DNA of 64,000 nt. It comes from JADJTT01 sp049306275 (GTDB lineage: Bacteria > Bacteroidota > Bacteroidia > Chitinophagales > Saprospiraceae). The stretch lies in the NCBI GenBank assembly GCA_049306275.1, contig JBAQQB010000197.1:124001-188000 (forward strand). The letters are read 5' to 3'. A model generated the notes under the pieces. It worked only from the letters and a program-made list of their open reading frames with translations, ran no database searches and had not been told where the DNA came from. Position 1 is the stretch's first letter; the number at the start of each line of letters is the position of its first letter. The position numbers and the translations under genes were made by a program. Positions 42,818 to 51,904 of the stretch are shown here, one piece after another.

Positions 42818-45061
42818 TTATCTGTTTTTATGAATTTTTCCCTGAATCAGGCTGACCAATTTTTCCAGGCTTGCCCTGTTTTCCTCGAGTTCCATCGCCG
42901 CCACGATATCTTTTTTCTCCCGTTCGGTCAGGTGGAAGGAGATGGTGGCTTCCTCGTTGCGGCTGCTGGGGTGGTAGGTAAAGCGCACGATCTCCAGCAT
43001 GTTTTCCCCGAGCAGGTCGTGGAGCATGCCGATGCTGTTGTCGTGCTCGTAGTATTGCAGACCGATCAACTGGCCGGCGATGCCCAGGGGGCTGAAGATG
43101 GACTCCACCACCCCCTGGTTGGCGGAGGTGGGGATGTCGCGCTCGCGGTCGAAAGCCCACATCTCGACCAGCACCACGCCGCTGGTGTGCTGGAGTATCC
43201 AGTCGCGGAAGACATGCAGGTAGCGCGTGGCCGACTTGATGCCGAAGTCGTCGCGGAAACCGGCATCCATGGCCTCGATGGCAGGCTCGGTGGGGAGGTA
43301 GACATTTGGCAGGATGTAAGGAAAAGTGGCGTTCATCCGCAAGGCGGTGGAGAAGAGGAGGTTGGCGCCGTCCTGTCGTTCGAACAGGCGCCCAAAGTCC
43401 ACGGCGTCGATTTCGGCGAAGTTGTTTTTATGCACGGCCACCGGTGGTTTCATCATGTACGACACACCATGGGGCGAGATGATCATCCGGCGGCCGTCGT
43501 TGATGACGGCGGGGGTGAGAAACATCTTCGGGATCAGGGCGCGCTGTTCGGGAAGCCGGTAGTCGGATACCGTTTTTTGCAACACTCCACCCGTATTTTC
43601 ATGCAATTGCTGCTCGAAGGCGTAGCCGCGGTCCTTGATATACCTGTGTCCGCTGGCCTCGAATCCGATCCAGGGGATGAACAGGTCGTTGGTGACAGTG
43701 GTGAAGGAAACGGCGTTGAGCAGGTCCCTTGCCACTTTGTCGATGTGTTTGGGGGAATACAGGTCTATGCTGTCGCCCTGTATTTTCCGCAGGTACAACT
43801 CCCGGTAATAAGCCGCGCCGATCATGCCGCCCGAGGCGCCCGTGATGAGCGCGGAGTGCCGGAACAGCGCGCCCTCGCTCAGGCTGTCGGCCATTTGCAG
43901 GGTGAGCAGGGTCCAGACTGAGGCTTTCAGGCCGCCGCCGCTGGGACAGAGCACCACGAGTTTGGGTTTTTTCCCGCCGGGAGTACCTGCCTTCTGCCGC
44001 CAGCGCTCCAGCATGGCGAGTTCCTCTAATTTATCGGCCCTTACATTTGCGGGGCTGCAAATCTCCTGGAGGCTCTCAAAGTCATACCGGGCTTTTTCGG
44101 CCTGGTAATCGAGCCCATAGGCCTTGTTGCGATGGTTCATGAACTCGTAGCGGGTGACGAAGTTAACTGCCAGCAGGAGCAGGATGACCACCGCGAAGCG
44201 CCATCCCCTGAACCAGTAGCTCAGCGCCCCGATCAGGGCGATGAGGATGCTGAGCGCCAGGAAAATGCTGGCGCTGGCAGGTATCCGGAAATAGGGCAAA
44301 TCGATGAGGTAGCCCAGCACTGCCAGGGAGATCAGGCTGATGATCTGGACGAGCAGGGCGTTGGTGTGGTTCTGGCGGAAAACCCGCTCAAGCAGGGAGG
44401 TATCGTAGTGAGAGATGCTGCGCACGAGGCGGGGCCGCAGCGACTCGGTCAGGTAGGTCTCGATGCGCCAGCGCTTCTCTCCCTTCCGGATGTCTTCCAT
44501 ATCGGCAGCTTCGGGTTTTTCGGGCCATTTTCCGTCTTTTATTTTGAGAAAGGAGAGAATATCCTTGTTGGTAAAATAAAAATAGGCAAACAGCCCGATG
44601 ATCAGGCTGGCTACCCCGAAGAGGAAGCCCAGGCAGTGCAGGAAAATATCATTCCAGGTACTGAGCTCGTCGACGAGCTGAAAACGGATATGGGCGTATA
44701 GAAACAGCATTCCAAACGCAGCGGGAATGATGAAGTTGTTGATGCAGAACTTCACGAAGGGCCGCGACAGGGTAGCCAGGAAGGGAAAGCGGTGGGCGCT
44801 GACGAGGTAGATTGTCAGGTTCCAGCTCATGACCATGGCGCCGTAGGCGAGCCCTGCGAAGAAGAAACTCCAGAAGTCAACCCGTCCCAGGTATTCAGGC
44901 GACCGGAAGAGGTAGACGATGCCGTATTTTTTACCGATATCGCCGGTCACGAGGAGGGTCAGCAGGACCCACATCGCCAGCAATAAAAGGTTGCTCCGCA
45001 GGTGCAGCGCCAGCAACTGCAGTGGGAAGGAATACACCAGGCGGGAGAACCATTTTCGCAT
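42818..45061 (-). CDS. Membrane-anchored patatin-like phospholipase
   Basis: 747 residues. The N-terminal half (to about 300) has around seven membrane helices, for example LLLLAMWVLLTLLV and FIIPAAFGMLFLYA. The C-terminal half is patatin-like: CPSGGGLKA as the oxyanion-hole loop (near 375), nucleophile Ser in GASGGMIG (near 406) and the Asp of MDAGF (near 598). Start is the ATG at 45061; a TTG one codon earlier is also in frame. It starts 6 nt after the stop of the TlpA-like gene, so the two form an operon. Likely a membrane acyl hydrolase. Confidence 0.8.
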   Translation of the reverse strand: MRKWFSRLVYSFPLQLLALHLRSNLLLLAMWVLLTLLVTGDIGKKYGIVYLFRSPEYLGRVDFWSFFFAGLAYGAMVMSWNLTIYLVSAHRFPFLATLSRPFVKFCINNFIIPAAFGMLFLYAHIRFQLVDELSTWNDIFLHCLGFLFGVASLIIGLFAYFYFTNKDILSFLKIKDGKWPEKPEAADMEDIRKGEKRWRIETYLTESLRPRLVRSISHYDTSLLERVFRQNHTNALLVQIISLISLAVLGYLIDLPYFRIPASASIFLALSILIALIGALSYWFRGWRFAVVILLLLAVNFVTRYEFMNHRNKAYGLDYQAEKARYDFESLQEICSPANVRADKLEELAMLERWRQKAGTPGGKKPKLVVLCPSGGGLKASVWTLLTLQMADSLSEGALFRHSALITGASGGMIGAAYYRELYLRKIQGDSIDLYSPKHIDKVARDLLNAVSFTTVTNDLFIPWIGFEASGHRYIKDRGYAFEQQLHENTGGVLQKTVSDYRLPEQRALIPKMFLTPAVINDGRRMIISPHGVSYMMKPPVAVHKNNFAEIDAVDFGRLFERQDGANLLFSTALRMNATFPYILPNVYLPTEPAIEAMDAGFRDDFGIKSATRYLHVFRDWILQHTSGVVLVEMWAFDRERDIPTSANQGVVESIFSPLGIAGQLIGLQYYEHDNSIGMLHDLLGENMLEIVRFTYHPSSRNEEATISFHLTEREKKDIVAAMELEENRASLEKLVSLIQGKIHKNR

Positions 45062-45067
45062 CAACGC

Positions 45068-46447
45068 TTATTCACCGAATATCTCCGCCAGTTTGGCTTC
45101 CAGCGCGGGCCCGCGCAGGTTGCGCGCGATGATCTTGCCTTCGCGGTCGACGAGCACCGTATGCGGGATGGAGCGCACGCCATAGAGCTGCGCCACGGAG
45201 TTTTGCCAGCCTTTGAGGTCGGAGATGTGCGGCCAGGTGAGCCCGTCGGCTTCGATGGCGCCTAGCCAGCGGGTGCGGTCGGTGTCGAGGCTAACGCCAA
45301 GCACGGTGAAACCCTGGGCCTGGTATTGGCTGTAGAGTTTGACCACGTTGGGGTTTTCCCTGCGGCAGGGTCCGCACCAACTGGCCCAGAAGTCTACCAG
45401 CACCACTTTGCCCTTCAGGTCGCTCAGGCCGAACTCCTTGCCTTCCGGCGTAGCCTGTTTGAAATCAGGCGCAGTGCCGCCTTCCACGAAGGCCTCAAGG
45501 CGGGTGATATCGGATTTCAACTTCTCTGCCGCCTGGGGTTCATTGGCGCCGAAACGCTGGACGAACTCCTTGGCGTAGGGGATGAAATTCGGGTGGTTCT
45601 TGGTCTGGAGCATGGCGATGATCCCGCCCAGGGCGAGCTGGTAGGTGCGGCTGCCGGCAGGAATGGACTTCAGGGCCTCGTCGATGAGTTCCTTGTGTTT
45701 TTCCTTTTGCAGGCCGGTGTTGGTGATGGTCTCGGTATAGCTCTTCCAGGCTTCATATACCCAGGGCATATAGCCGAGGTCCTGGTTCTTCCAGTCGACG
45801 AACTGAAAATATTTTTTCGCGAAATAAAACAGTTCGTTGTCGAAGCCTTCGCCGTAGTTCTGGTAGCTCAGGTAGGTGTTGAGGGCCGCGACGTGGTAGA
45901 AGTAAGGATTTGCGGTCTTGAGCGAATCGAGCAGGCGGATGCGCTGCTCGTCGTTGGCCTTCATCTGCTGGGCGACGATCTTGGCCTGCTCGGGGTTGGC
46001 GGCGGCAACAGCCCTGTATTGCTGGGCGATCTGGGTCGCCTGCCCGCGCAGGGTGTTGACTCTGTCGCGTAATTTTTCGTATTCGACGTTGAGCGGCGAT
46101 GCCGTGAACCGCGCCGTGCGCATCTGCTGGCAGCTGCCGGCGGCCTTTACGTCGGGCTCCGGGCCCAGGATAAGGGGCTTGACGTTATTTTCGTTGGTAC
46201 CGAAATAGTAGAAGCGCGGCCCCGTTGCAGGGATGTCGAAAACGGCCTTGCCGTCCTGGATCGTCGCGCCGTGCACCGACCGGAAACCAATTCCGTTGAA
46301 CTCGAACAGGTAGAGGGATTCGGAGAGTCCCTGGCATTTGTCGACTGTGACTTCCAGGTGTACGCTCTTGTTTTCCTGGCTGGAAACAGACGCAGCGCTT
46401 GCAAGGAGGATAGCTGCCAAGGCGAAAACGCCGATTACTTTTTGCAT
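45068..46447 (-). CDS. TlpA-like thioredoxin-domain protein with DUF4369-like N-terminus
   Basis: 459 residues with a signal peptide (to about 24, VSSQEN). The N-terminal beta domain (LEVTVDKCQG to FDIPATGPRFYYFG) resembles DUF4369. A helical middle region carries long Gln/Lys stretches. The C-terminal thioredoxin domain has the active site WCGPC near residue 356 in FWASWCGPCRRENPNV. Predicted periplasmic disulfide reductase. A full Bacteroidota promoter lies upstream. The patatin gene follows. Confidence 0.88.
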   Translation of the reverse strand: MQKVIGVFALAAILLASAASVSSQENKSVHLEVTVDKCQGLSESLYLFEFNGIGFRSVHGATIQDGKAVFDIPATGPRFYYFGTNENNVKPLILGPEPDVKAAGSCQQMRTARFTASPLNVEYEKLRDRVNTLRGQATQIAQQYRAVAAANPEQAKIVAQQMKANDEQRIRLLDSLKTANPYFYHVAALNTYLSYQNYGEGFDNELFYFAKKYFQFVDWKNQDLGYMPWVYEAWKSYTETITNTGLQKEKHKELIDEALKSIPAGSRTYQLALGGIIAMLQTKNHPNFIPYAKEFVQRFGANEPQAAEKLKSDITRLEAFVEGGTAPDFKQATPEGKEFGLSDLKGKVVLVDFWASWCGPCRRENPNVVKLYSQYQAQGFTVLGVSLDTDRTRWLGAIEADGLTWPHISDLKGWQNSVAQLYGVRSIPHTVLVDREGKIIARNLRGPALEAKLAEIFGE

Positions 46448-46475
46448 GGTAGAATTTTGATAATGAAAAGAGCCT

Positions 46476-46507
46476 CAAAATTAAGGGGATTGGAGGGGAA
46501 ATGCAAA
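46476..46507 (-). promoter_or_regulatory. Bacteroidota-type promoter for the TlpA-patatin operon
   Basis: On the minus strand TTTG (46504-46507) is followed by exactly 20 nt and TAATTTTG (46476-46483). Both boxes are perfect matches to the TTTG...TAnnTTTG consensus. The ATG is 29 nt downstream. It sits directly after the stop of the HYR/dockerin gene. Confidence 0.75.
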
Positions 46508-46511
46508 TGGC

Positions 46512-49500
46512 TCATTCCAGTGGGTCGGCCGAATCGTTGACATCCCCGGTTTTGATCGCAATGAAATCTGCTGTTCCCGGCCCATTGAGGTTATTGAAGG
46601 AGACGGATTCGGGGAATGGCTCCAGAAAAGGATTCGCCGGGTTTGGGAAAACGTAGTTCTTATCGACAAACCGCCAGGAAGTATTCTGGGAAAAGCCCGG
46701 CTGTATGCCGAGAATGACCTTTCTGATCTCGACCAGATCAAGGGTGGTGACGGCGCCCGACCTGTTGGCATCCGCTGCGATGATCTTATAGGGCGAATCG
46801 AGCGATACAACACCCAGGATATGCCGGCTGACCAATACCATGTCGAAGGTGGTTACGCCATTGGCAGGGTCTTCTGTTTTGGATGGAAGGATGGTATAAT
46901 CGCCTCCATCCGGCAGGAAATCGAACAGAAACAGGCCGCTGGGCGAAGTCTGGATGGAATCGCTGCTGTTTAGCGCCACCCACGCGTTGGCGACGGGGCT
47001 GTCGCTTGCTGTCGAGATAGCCCCGGAAATGGAAGTTTGGGATGTACAGGCGGCCAGATTGTTTTGCACGATGAGTTCGACCGCGCAATAATCCTGATTG
47101 CCTTCCTTGTCTGTGACCCAGATTTCCAGATCGTTAGCGCCGATGTTGGCGCAGGTGAACACCCGGACGCTGTCGGCAATATCAGGAGAAAAGGAGAACT
47201 GCAAGCTGCCCCCTTCCGTGCAATTGTCGAAGCTGCTTTCATCGAAGGCAAGTGCGCCGACCTGTACCATTGGATCGGGAAGATTCATGATCTCAACGAT
47301 CAGGCTTTCACAGACCGGACTGGGCTTCTTGCAATCGTAAATGGTAAAGGTCCTTGTGCAAATGGTGTGGTTACCGCAGTCGTCCTCCACCTCAAAGGCG
47401 TACCTGTGCGTCCCGGGGGGATAATTTCCACTGATCTCCTGCCCTTCTCCCGACTCATCGTCTGTTCCATCATCAAATAAATCGACGGTGTATCGGAAAC
47501 TCAGGCGTTCAACAGGGGTGCAATCGTCTTCGGCTTCTACGGCAATCAATACCCCGCCTTCCTGGCAATCGGCGTCGAAGTGGCAAAACGTCAGATCTTC
47601 ACAGGGACTCAATATGACCGGTGGGTCGGAGTTGGTAACCTCAATGACCTGAATATACTTCCAGATACCGGCTTGGGTTATCGGGTTGAACTGGCACCAG
47701 TCTATCACCAGCCACTCCCTGAGTATCTGCACACAGGCTGAAGGAGAATTAAGGTAGGTGTCGCTGTAGTTATAGGCGACATGAGCACAAACCGTATCGG
47801 CGGTGATCTGGGGGTATGCGTTTTCTGCCGGCAGGTTATCGGGGTCGATCCCTGCGCCACAAGTGGGCGAGGTAAAGTCTTGTGGCCAAATGATGTCGTC
47901 GTTGGGGTCGTTGGGGTCTGCCGGATTAATGAAAAAGGGTTCCTGGTTTTGGATGGAAATGGTTTGCAGGCAGGAAGCCGTTCGCCCTACGGCGTCTTCG
48001 ATCATCCATTCCCTCCAGACGAAGCCGGCGCCACAGGAGTTGATCTGTATGCTGTCGAAGTAGGAGACTTCATAGTCAGGGCAGTTATCAGATGCAAGAG
48101 GCAACCCGGTAACGGACAGGTCGGAATAGTCGCCTTGGCAATCGAGAACGATGTCATCGGGGCACAGAATGCCCGGGTTCAGGTTGTCGGTCACTTGCGC
48201 AGAAGAAAAACCCGTGCTGATATTGCCATCCTGGTCAGTAACCCTGAGTTCTATCATCACCGGATGACCGACATCGCAGCAGAAAAAAGGCACTTTGGGG
48301 CCGAATGGAGTGGAGTCGTCGCCGTCGCAATATGGAGAGTCCATGCGTCTGGCGTCAATGGTCACGGCCCCACAATTATCCCAGCTCCCATCGTCAAAGG
48401 TCGAGGCGTTGACCAGGGTTGGAGAAGTAGGTAGAAGCGTAATATTGGCATTGCTGACGCTTACCGCTACTGGCGGCACGATGTCGTGCACGGTTATCTT
48501 GAACAGACAGGTCGCCGTATTGCCGCATTCATCTGTTGCCTGGCAGGCCGCGTCGTATTCTCCATATCCAAGGTTGTAGATAGTGGTGCCTTGTACCAAC
48601 CCGAACGATCCTTCTACTGAAATGCTGACTGCTGACCCGCAGGAATCGGCGGTGGCGGGCTCAGGAAAGATGATGGTCGCGGTACAGTCCAGATTGCTGG
48701 TATTCACCTCGACATCGTCTGGACACACCATGGTTGGGGGTAGTGTGTCCTGCACCGCGATGTGTTGGGTATGCTGTATGCTTTCCCCCCTGCATCCATC
48801 GTATATTTCCCATTCCCTGAAAATGGAATAACTGCCCTGGCAGGTTGCGACTGAAACGTCTTCAAAAAATGCCTCAAATCCGCATATGCTGTCGATAGCG
48901 TATCCATTAAAAGAAGGAAAACCTGTGATGGCAGGAGAGACGTCGGTTGCAGGGCAATACAAGGGAGGCGCCTGGCTGCCATCCCAGTCGGGGGGCATGG
49001 AAAGGGCGCTTAGGGGCGGGCGCACTACGAATATCTTCTGAATGCAGTGCGAACTGTGCCCGCTTCCGTCCGCAACCGACCATACCCGGTTGATCCGCTG
49101 GATGGTATCGGATTGGGCACAGTTGGTGTACACCGGGCTATCGACATACGAAACGGTCAGCGTGTCGGTACAATTGTCTTCCATTTGGGGCAATCCGATC
49201 GACACAGGGTCGGTGGGGTCGAAACAGGAAACGGTAACGTCTTCACAGGTTATAGATGGCGGCAATTTGTCTTCCAGGAGAATTTCACCCGTGCAGAAAT
49301 TGCCGTTGAGGGTATCGACCACGTTGGCGGAAATGGTTTGGTTAACATAATCTCCTGTGAGCAGCGGGCTTCCGGGGATCGGGTGGCCGTCTTCGTCAAA
49401 CAATTGTACGACGAGATGGTCAAGACAGCCGGGGCCTGGATTGCCGGCGAGCAAGACGATGGGGTCGATCCATGCGGTACACGAAGCATTCAGCGAAACC

Positions 49501-49637
49501 TGCACGTCGATACAAGTGAGCGTGCATTGTGACCAGGATTTGCAGGGGAGGAAAAATAGCAGAAAAGCAGGAAGAAGGCAAAATTTTCCGACAATACGGA
49601 TGCTTCTCCCCTTCGCCGGGGTAGAGGAAAGGGGCAT
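46512..49637 (-). CDS. Secreted HYR/dockerin-like multi-domain protein without visible sorting domain
   Basis: 1041 residues with a signal peptide ending KSWSQ. The body repeats HYR-type and related Cys-rich domains: CPDDVEVNTSNLDCTA, LPPTMVCPDD, VPPVAVSV, LDCQGDYSD. The end has SGAISTASDSPVANAWVAL and a dockerin-like calcium loop DANRSGAVTTLDLVEIRKVILG, then ends with KTGDVNDSADPLE. In Saprospiraceae relatives this block is usually followed by a further domain and a type IX secretion signal; here the protein ends and no frame continues it. So it is either truncated or exported another way. Confidence 0.75.
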   Translation of the reverse strand: MPLSSTPAKGRSIRIVGKFCLLPAFLLFFLPCKSWSQCTLTCIDVQVSLNASCTAWIDPIVLLAGNPGPGCLDHLVVQLFDEDGHPIPGSPLLTGDYVNQTISANVVDTLNGNFCTGEILLEDKLPPSITCEDVTVSCFDPTDPVSIGLPQMEDNCTDTLTVSYVDSPVYTNCAQSDTIQRINRVWSVADGSGHSSHCIQKIFVVRPPLSALSMPPDWDGSQAPPLYCPATDVSPAITGFPSFNGYAIDSICGFEAFFEDVSVATCQGSYSIFREWEIYDGCRGESIQHTQHIAVQDTLPPTMVCPDDVEVNTSNLDCTATIIFPEPATADSCGSAVSISVEGSFGLVQGTTIYNLGYGEYDAACQATDECGNTATCLFKITVHDIVPPVAVSVSNANITLLPTSPTLVNASTFDDGSWDNCGAVTIDARRMDSPYCDGDDSTPFGPKVPFFCCDVGHPVMIELRVTDQDGNISTGFSSAQVTDNLNPGILCPDDIVLDCQGDYSDLSVTGLPLASDNCPDYEVSYFDSIQINSCGAGFVWREWMIEDAVGRTASCLQTISIQNQEPFFINPADPNDPNDDIIWPQDFTSPTCGAGIDPDNLPAENAYPQITADTVCAHVAYNYSDTYLNSPSACVQILREWLVIDWCQFNPITQAGIWKYIQVIEVTNSDPPVILSPCEDLTFCHFDADCQEGGVLIAVEAEDDCTPVERLSFRYTVDLFDDGTDDESGEGQEISGNYPPGTHRYAFEVEDDCGNHTICTRTFTIYDCKKPSPVCESLIVEIMNLPDPMVQVGALAFDESSFDNCTEGGSLQFSFSPDIADSVRVFTCANIGANDLEIWVTDKEGNQDYCAVELIVQNNLAACTSQTSISGAISTASDSPVANAWVALNSSDSIQTSPSGLFLFDFLPDGGDYTILPSKTEDPANGVTTFDMVLVSRHILGVVSLDSPYKIIAADANRSGAVTTLDLVEIRKVILGIQPGFSQNTSWRFVDKNYVFPNPANPFLEPFPESVSFNNLNGPGTADFIAIKTGDVNDSADPLE

Positions 49638-49685
49638 GTGATTAATATTTGTAGCGCGATATCTTGTTATGATTCTCCCAGGCGC

Positions 49686-49705
49686 AAAAAAGCTGCACGT
49701 GCAGC
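49686..49705 (-). terminator. Terminator after ligA
   Basis: The perfect palindrome GCTGCACGTGCAGC (49692-49705) runs on the minus strand into six T (49686-49691). It lies 57 nt after the ligA stop. A second short hairpin, AACTACC-AA-GGTAGTT (49721-49736), precedes it. Confidence 0.7.
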
Positions 49706-49762
49706 GGTTTCCTGCCGGAAAACTACCAAGGTAGTTGCAAAATAGTTGAATTTGGTTGCATG

Positions 49763-51901
49763 CTACCCGAAAATATTCAGGAATTCCTCCTCTGTCAGAA
49801 TCTGCACGGTACCCAGTTCCCTGGCTTTTTTCAACTTCGACCCCGCCTCTTCCCCCACCACCAGGATGTCGAGCTTGGAGCTGACGGCGCTGACGATCCG
49901 GGCGCCGGCGGCCTCGGCTTTTTCCTGGGCTTCCTTCCGGCCCATCGTCTGAAGGGTTCCGGTGAAAAGGATGGATTTGCCGGAGAGGGGGGCGTCTTCC
50001 GATGCGGCTTTTGGTTTGTCCTCTTCGGTTTGGTTGAGGTTGACGCCCAAGCTCTCCATCTCCTCCAGCATGCTGATGTTGGCGGGGTTTTGGAAAAAGG
50101 CCATCACGTTTTCAGCTACCACCGGGCCGATGTCCTTGATGTGGGTGTAGTCGTCGAGGGTCCAGCGTTGAAGGTCGAGCACGTGGCCGATCCCGGCGGC
50201 CAGCAGTTTGGAGGCTTTCTGGCCCAAATGGTGCACGCTCAGGCTGTGCAGCAGGCGCTGGATGGGGTTTTTCTTCGCTTTTTCTATGCTGGCCTTCAGG
50301 TTGGCGACCGACTTGGGGCCGAAGCCTTCCAGTTGCCCGATCTGCTCGTAGGGCAGGCGGTAGACGTCGGCCAGGCTGCGCAGCCAGCCCAGTTCGAAGA
50401 AGCGCTCCACATTCGACTTGCCAAGCCCTTCGATGTCCATGGCATCCTTGGAGACGTGCCAGATCAGGCGCTGCAGGTCTTGAGCGCCGCACACGCAGTT
50501 GGGGCAGCGCCAGGCGGCTTCGCCTTCTTCACGCACCAGCTCTACGGGCTGTGCAGTGTCGTTGATAGGGCAAAAACGGGGAAATTCGATGGGTTGTTCA
50601 TCGCCGTGCCGCAATTCGGTCATGGGCTTGACGATGTATGGTATGACGTCGCCGGCGCGCTCCACCAGCACAGTGTCGCCCAGGCGCAGGTCTTTGGTTT
50701 TAATGAAATCTTCGTTGTGGAGCGACACCGAAGAGATGGTCACCCCGGCCAGCGGCACGGGCTGCAGCTTGGCTACGGGCGTGATGGAGCCTACTTTCCC
50801 CACCTGGTATTCCACGTTGAGCAGTTTAGTGGTGGCCTGTTTGGCCTGGAACTTGAAAGCGATGGCCCAGCGCGGGTGGTGGCTGGTATAGCCGCAGCGC
50901 TCCTGCAGGTCGCGGCGGTTGACCTTGACCACCATGCCGTCGATCTCGTAGGGGTATTCCTCGCGGCGGGCCTGCCAGTACATGCAAAAATCGATCACTT
51001 CGCGGATCCCTTTGCAGACTTTCCGCTCTTCTCCGGGGATTTTGAAGCCCAGTTTGCCCAGCATGTCGATGCTCTCGTCGTGGGTGGCGAAGCGGTTGAG
51101 GGCATCTGCCCCGTTTTGGCCGGCCGCAAACGACAGCTGATACACGAAGGCCTCAAGCCCGCGCTGGGCGGTTTCTTTGGGGTCTTTCATGCGCAGCCCG
51201 CCGGTGGCGGCGTTGCGGGGGTTGGCGAAGACCGCCTGCCCCTCCTTTTCGCGCCGCTGGTTGATCTGGGTGAAAATGTCTTTGCGGATGAGCACCTCCC
51301 CGCGCAGCTCGGCACGGTCGAGCCCGTATGCTGAGAAAGATGCTTTCAGGGGAATGGAGCGGATGACCCTGGCGTTGGCGGTCATCTCCTCACCCATGAT
51401 GCCGTTGCCCCGCGTGGCGGCCCTGGCCAGTGCGTCGTTTTCGTACACCAGCGCGATAGTGCCCCCGTCGAATTTGGGCTCCACGACATACTCCACCTCT
51501 TCGTCCTCCGGCAGCAGGGTCAGCTTTTTGACCTGCTCGTCGAAATCGTTGAGGTCTTCTGCGTCGTAGGAGTTGGCCAGGGAGAGCATCGGCGTCAGGT
51601 GCTCTACGGGGGGGAAGTCTTCGGTCAGGTCGGCGGAGACGCGCTGGGTCGGGGAGTCGGGCGCGATCATTTCCGGGAAGAGCGCTTCAAGTTCCTGCAG
51701 GCGCTTGAACAGCTGATCGTATTCAAAGTCGCTGACCACCGGCTCGTTGAGCACGTAGTAGCGCCATTCGTGGTAGATGATGACGTCGCGCAGGTCGCGC
51801 ATCACCGATTCGGCGGCTTCGCGCGAGGGCAGGTCGCCGCGGTGTTCCAGCAGTTCCTTGGACAGGTCGTAGAATGCCCTTTGTTGTTCGGGGGTGTACA
51901 T
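49763..51901 (-). CDS. ligA: NAD-dependent DNA ligase
   Basis: 712 residues, longer than the usual 670 or so because of N-terminal and linker additions. EYVVEPKFDG holds the adenylated Lys143. The oligonucleotide-binding domain, helix-hairpin-helix repeats (AMDIEGLGKSNVERF, LEGFGPKSVANL) and C-terminal BRCT domain (LSGKSILFTGTLQTMGRKEA) are all present. The zinc finger is odd: the first pair reads CPIN, and the second is CPNCVCGAQ, so one canonical Cys is replaced. It seals nicks in replication and repair. It starts 3 nt after the rlmD stop, so the two are co-transcribed. Confidence 0.95.
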   Translation of the reverse strand: MYTPEQQRAFYDLSKELLEHRGDLPSREAAESVMRDLRDVIIYHEWRYYVLNEPVVSDFEYDQLFKRLQELEALFPEMIAPDSPTQRVSADLTEDFPPVEHLTPMLSLANSYDAEDLNDFDEQVKKLTLLPEDEEVEYVVEPKFDGGTIALVYENDALARAATRGNGIMGEEMTANARVIRSIPLKASFSAYGLDRAELRGEVLIRKDIFTQINQRREKEGQAVFANPRNAATGGLRMKDPKETAQRGLEAFVYQLSFAAGQNGADALNRFATHDESIDMLGKLGFKIPGEERKVCKGIREVIDFCMYWQARREEYPYEIDGMVVKVNRRDLQERCGYTSHHPRWAIAFKFQAKQATTKLLNVEYQVGKVGSITPVAKLQPVPLAGVTISSVSLHNEDFIKTKDLRLGDTVLVERAGDVIPYIVKPMTELRHGDEQPIEFPRFCPINDTAQPVELVREEGEAAWRCPNCVCGAQDLQRLIWHVSKDAMDIEGLGKSNVERFFELGWLRSLADVYRLPYEQIGQLEGFGPKSVANLKASIEKAKKNPIQRLLHSLSVHHLGQKASKLLAAGIGHVLDLQRWTLDDYTHIKDIGPVVAENVMAFFQNPANISMLEEMESLGVNLNQTEEDKPKAASEDAPLSGKSILFTGTLQTMGRKEAQEKAEAAGARIVSAVSSKLDILVVGEEAGSKLKKARELGTVQILTEEEFLNIFG

Positions 51902-51904
51902 CGT

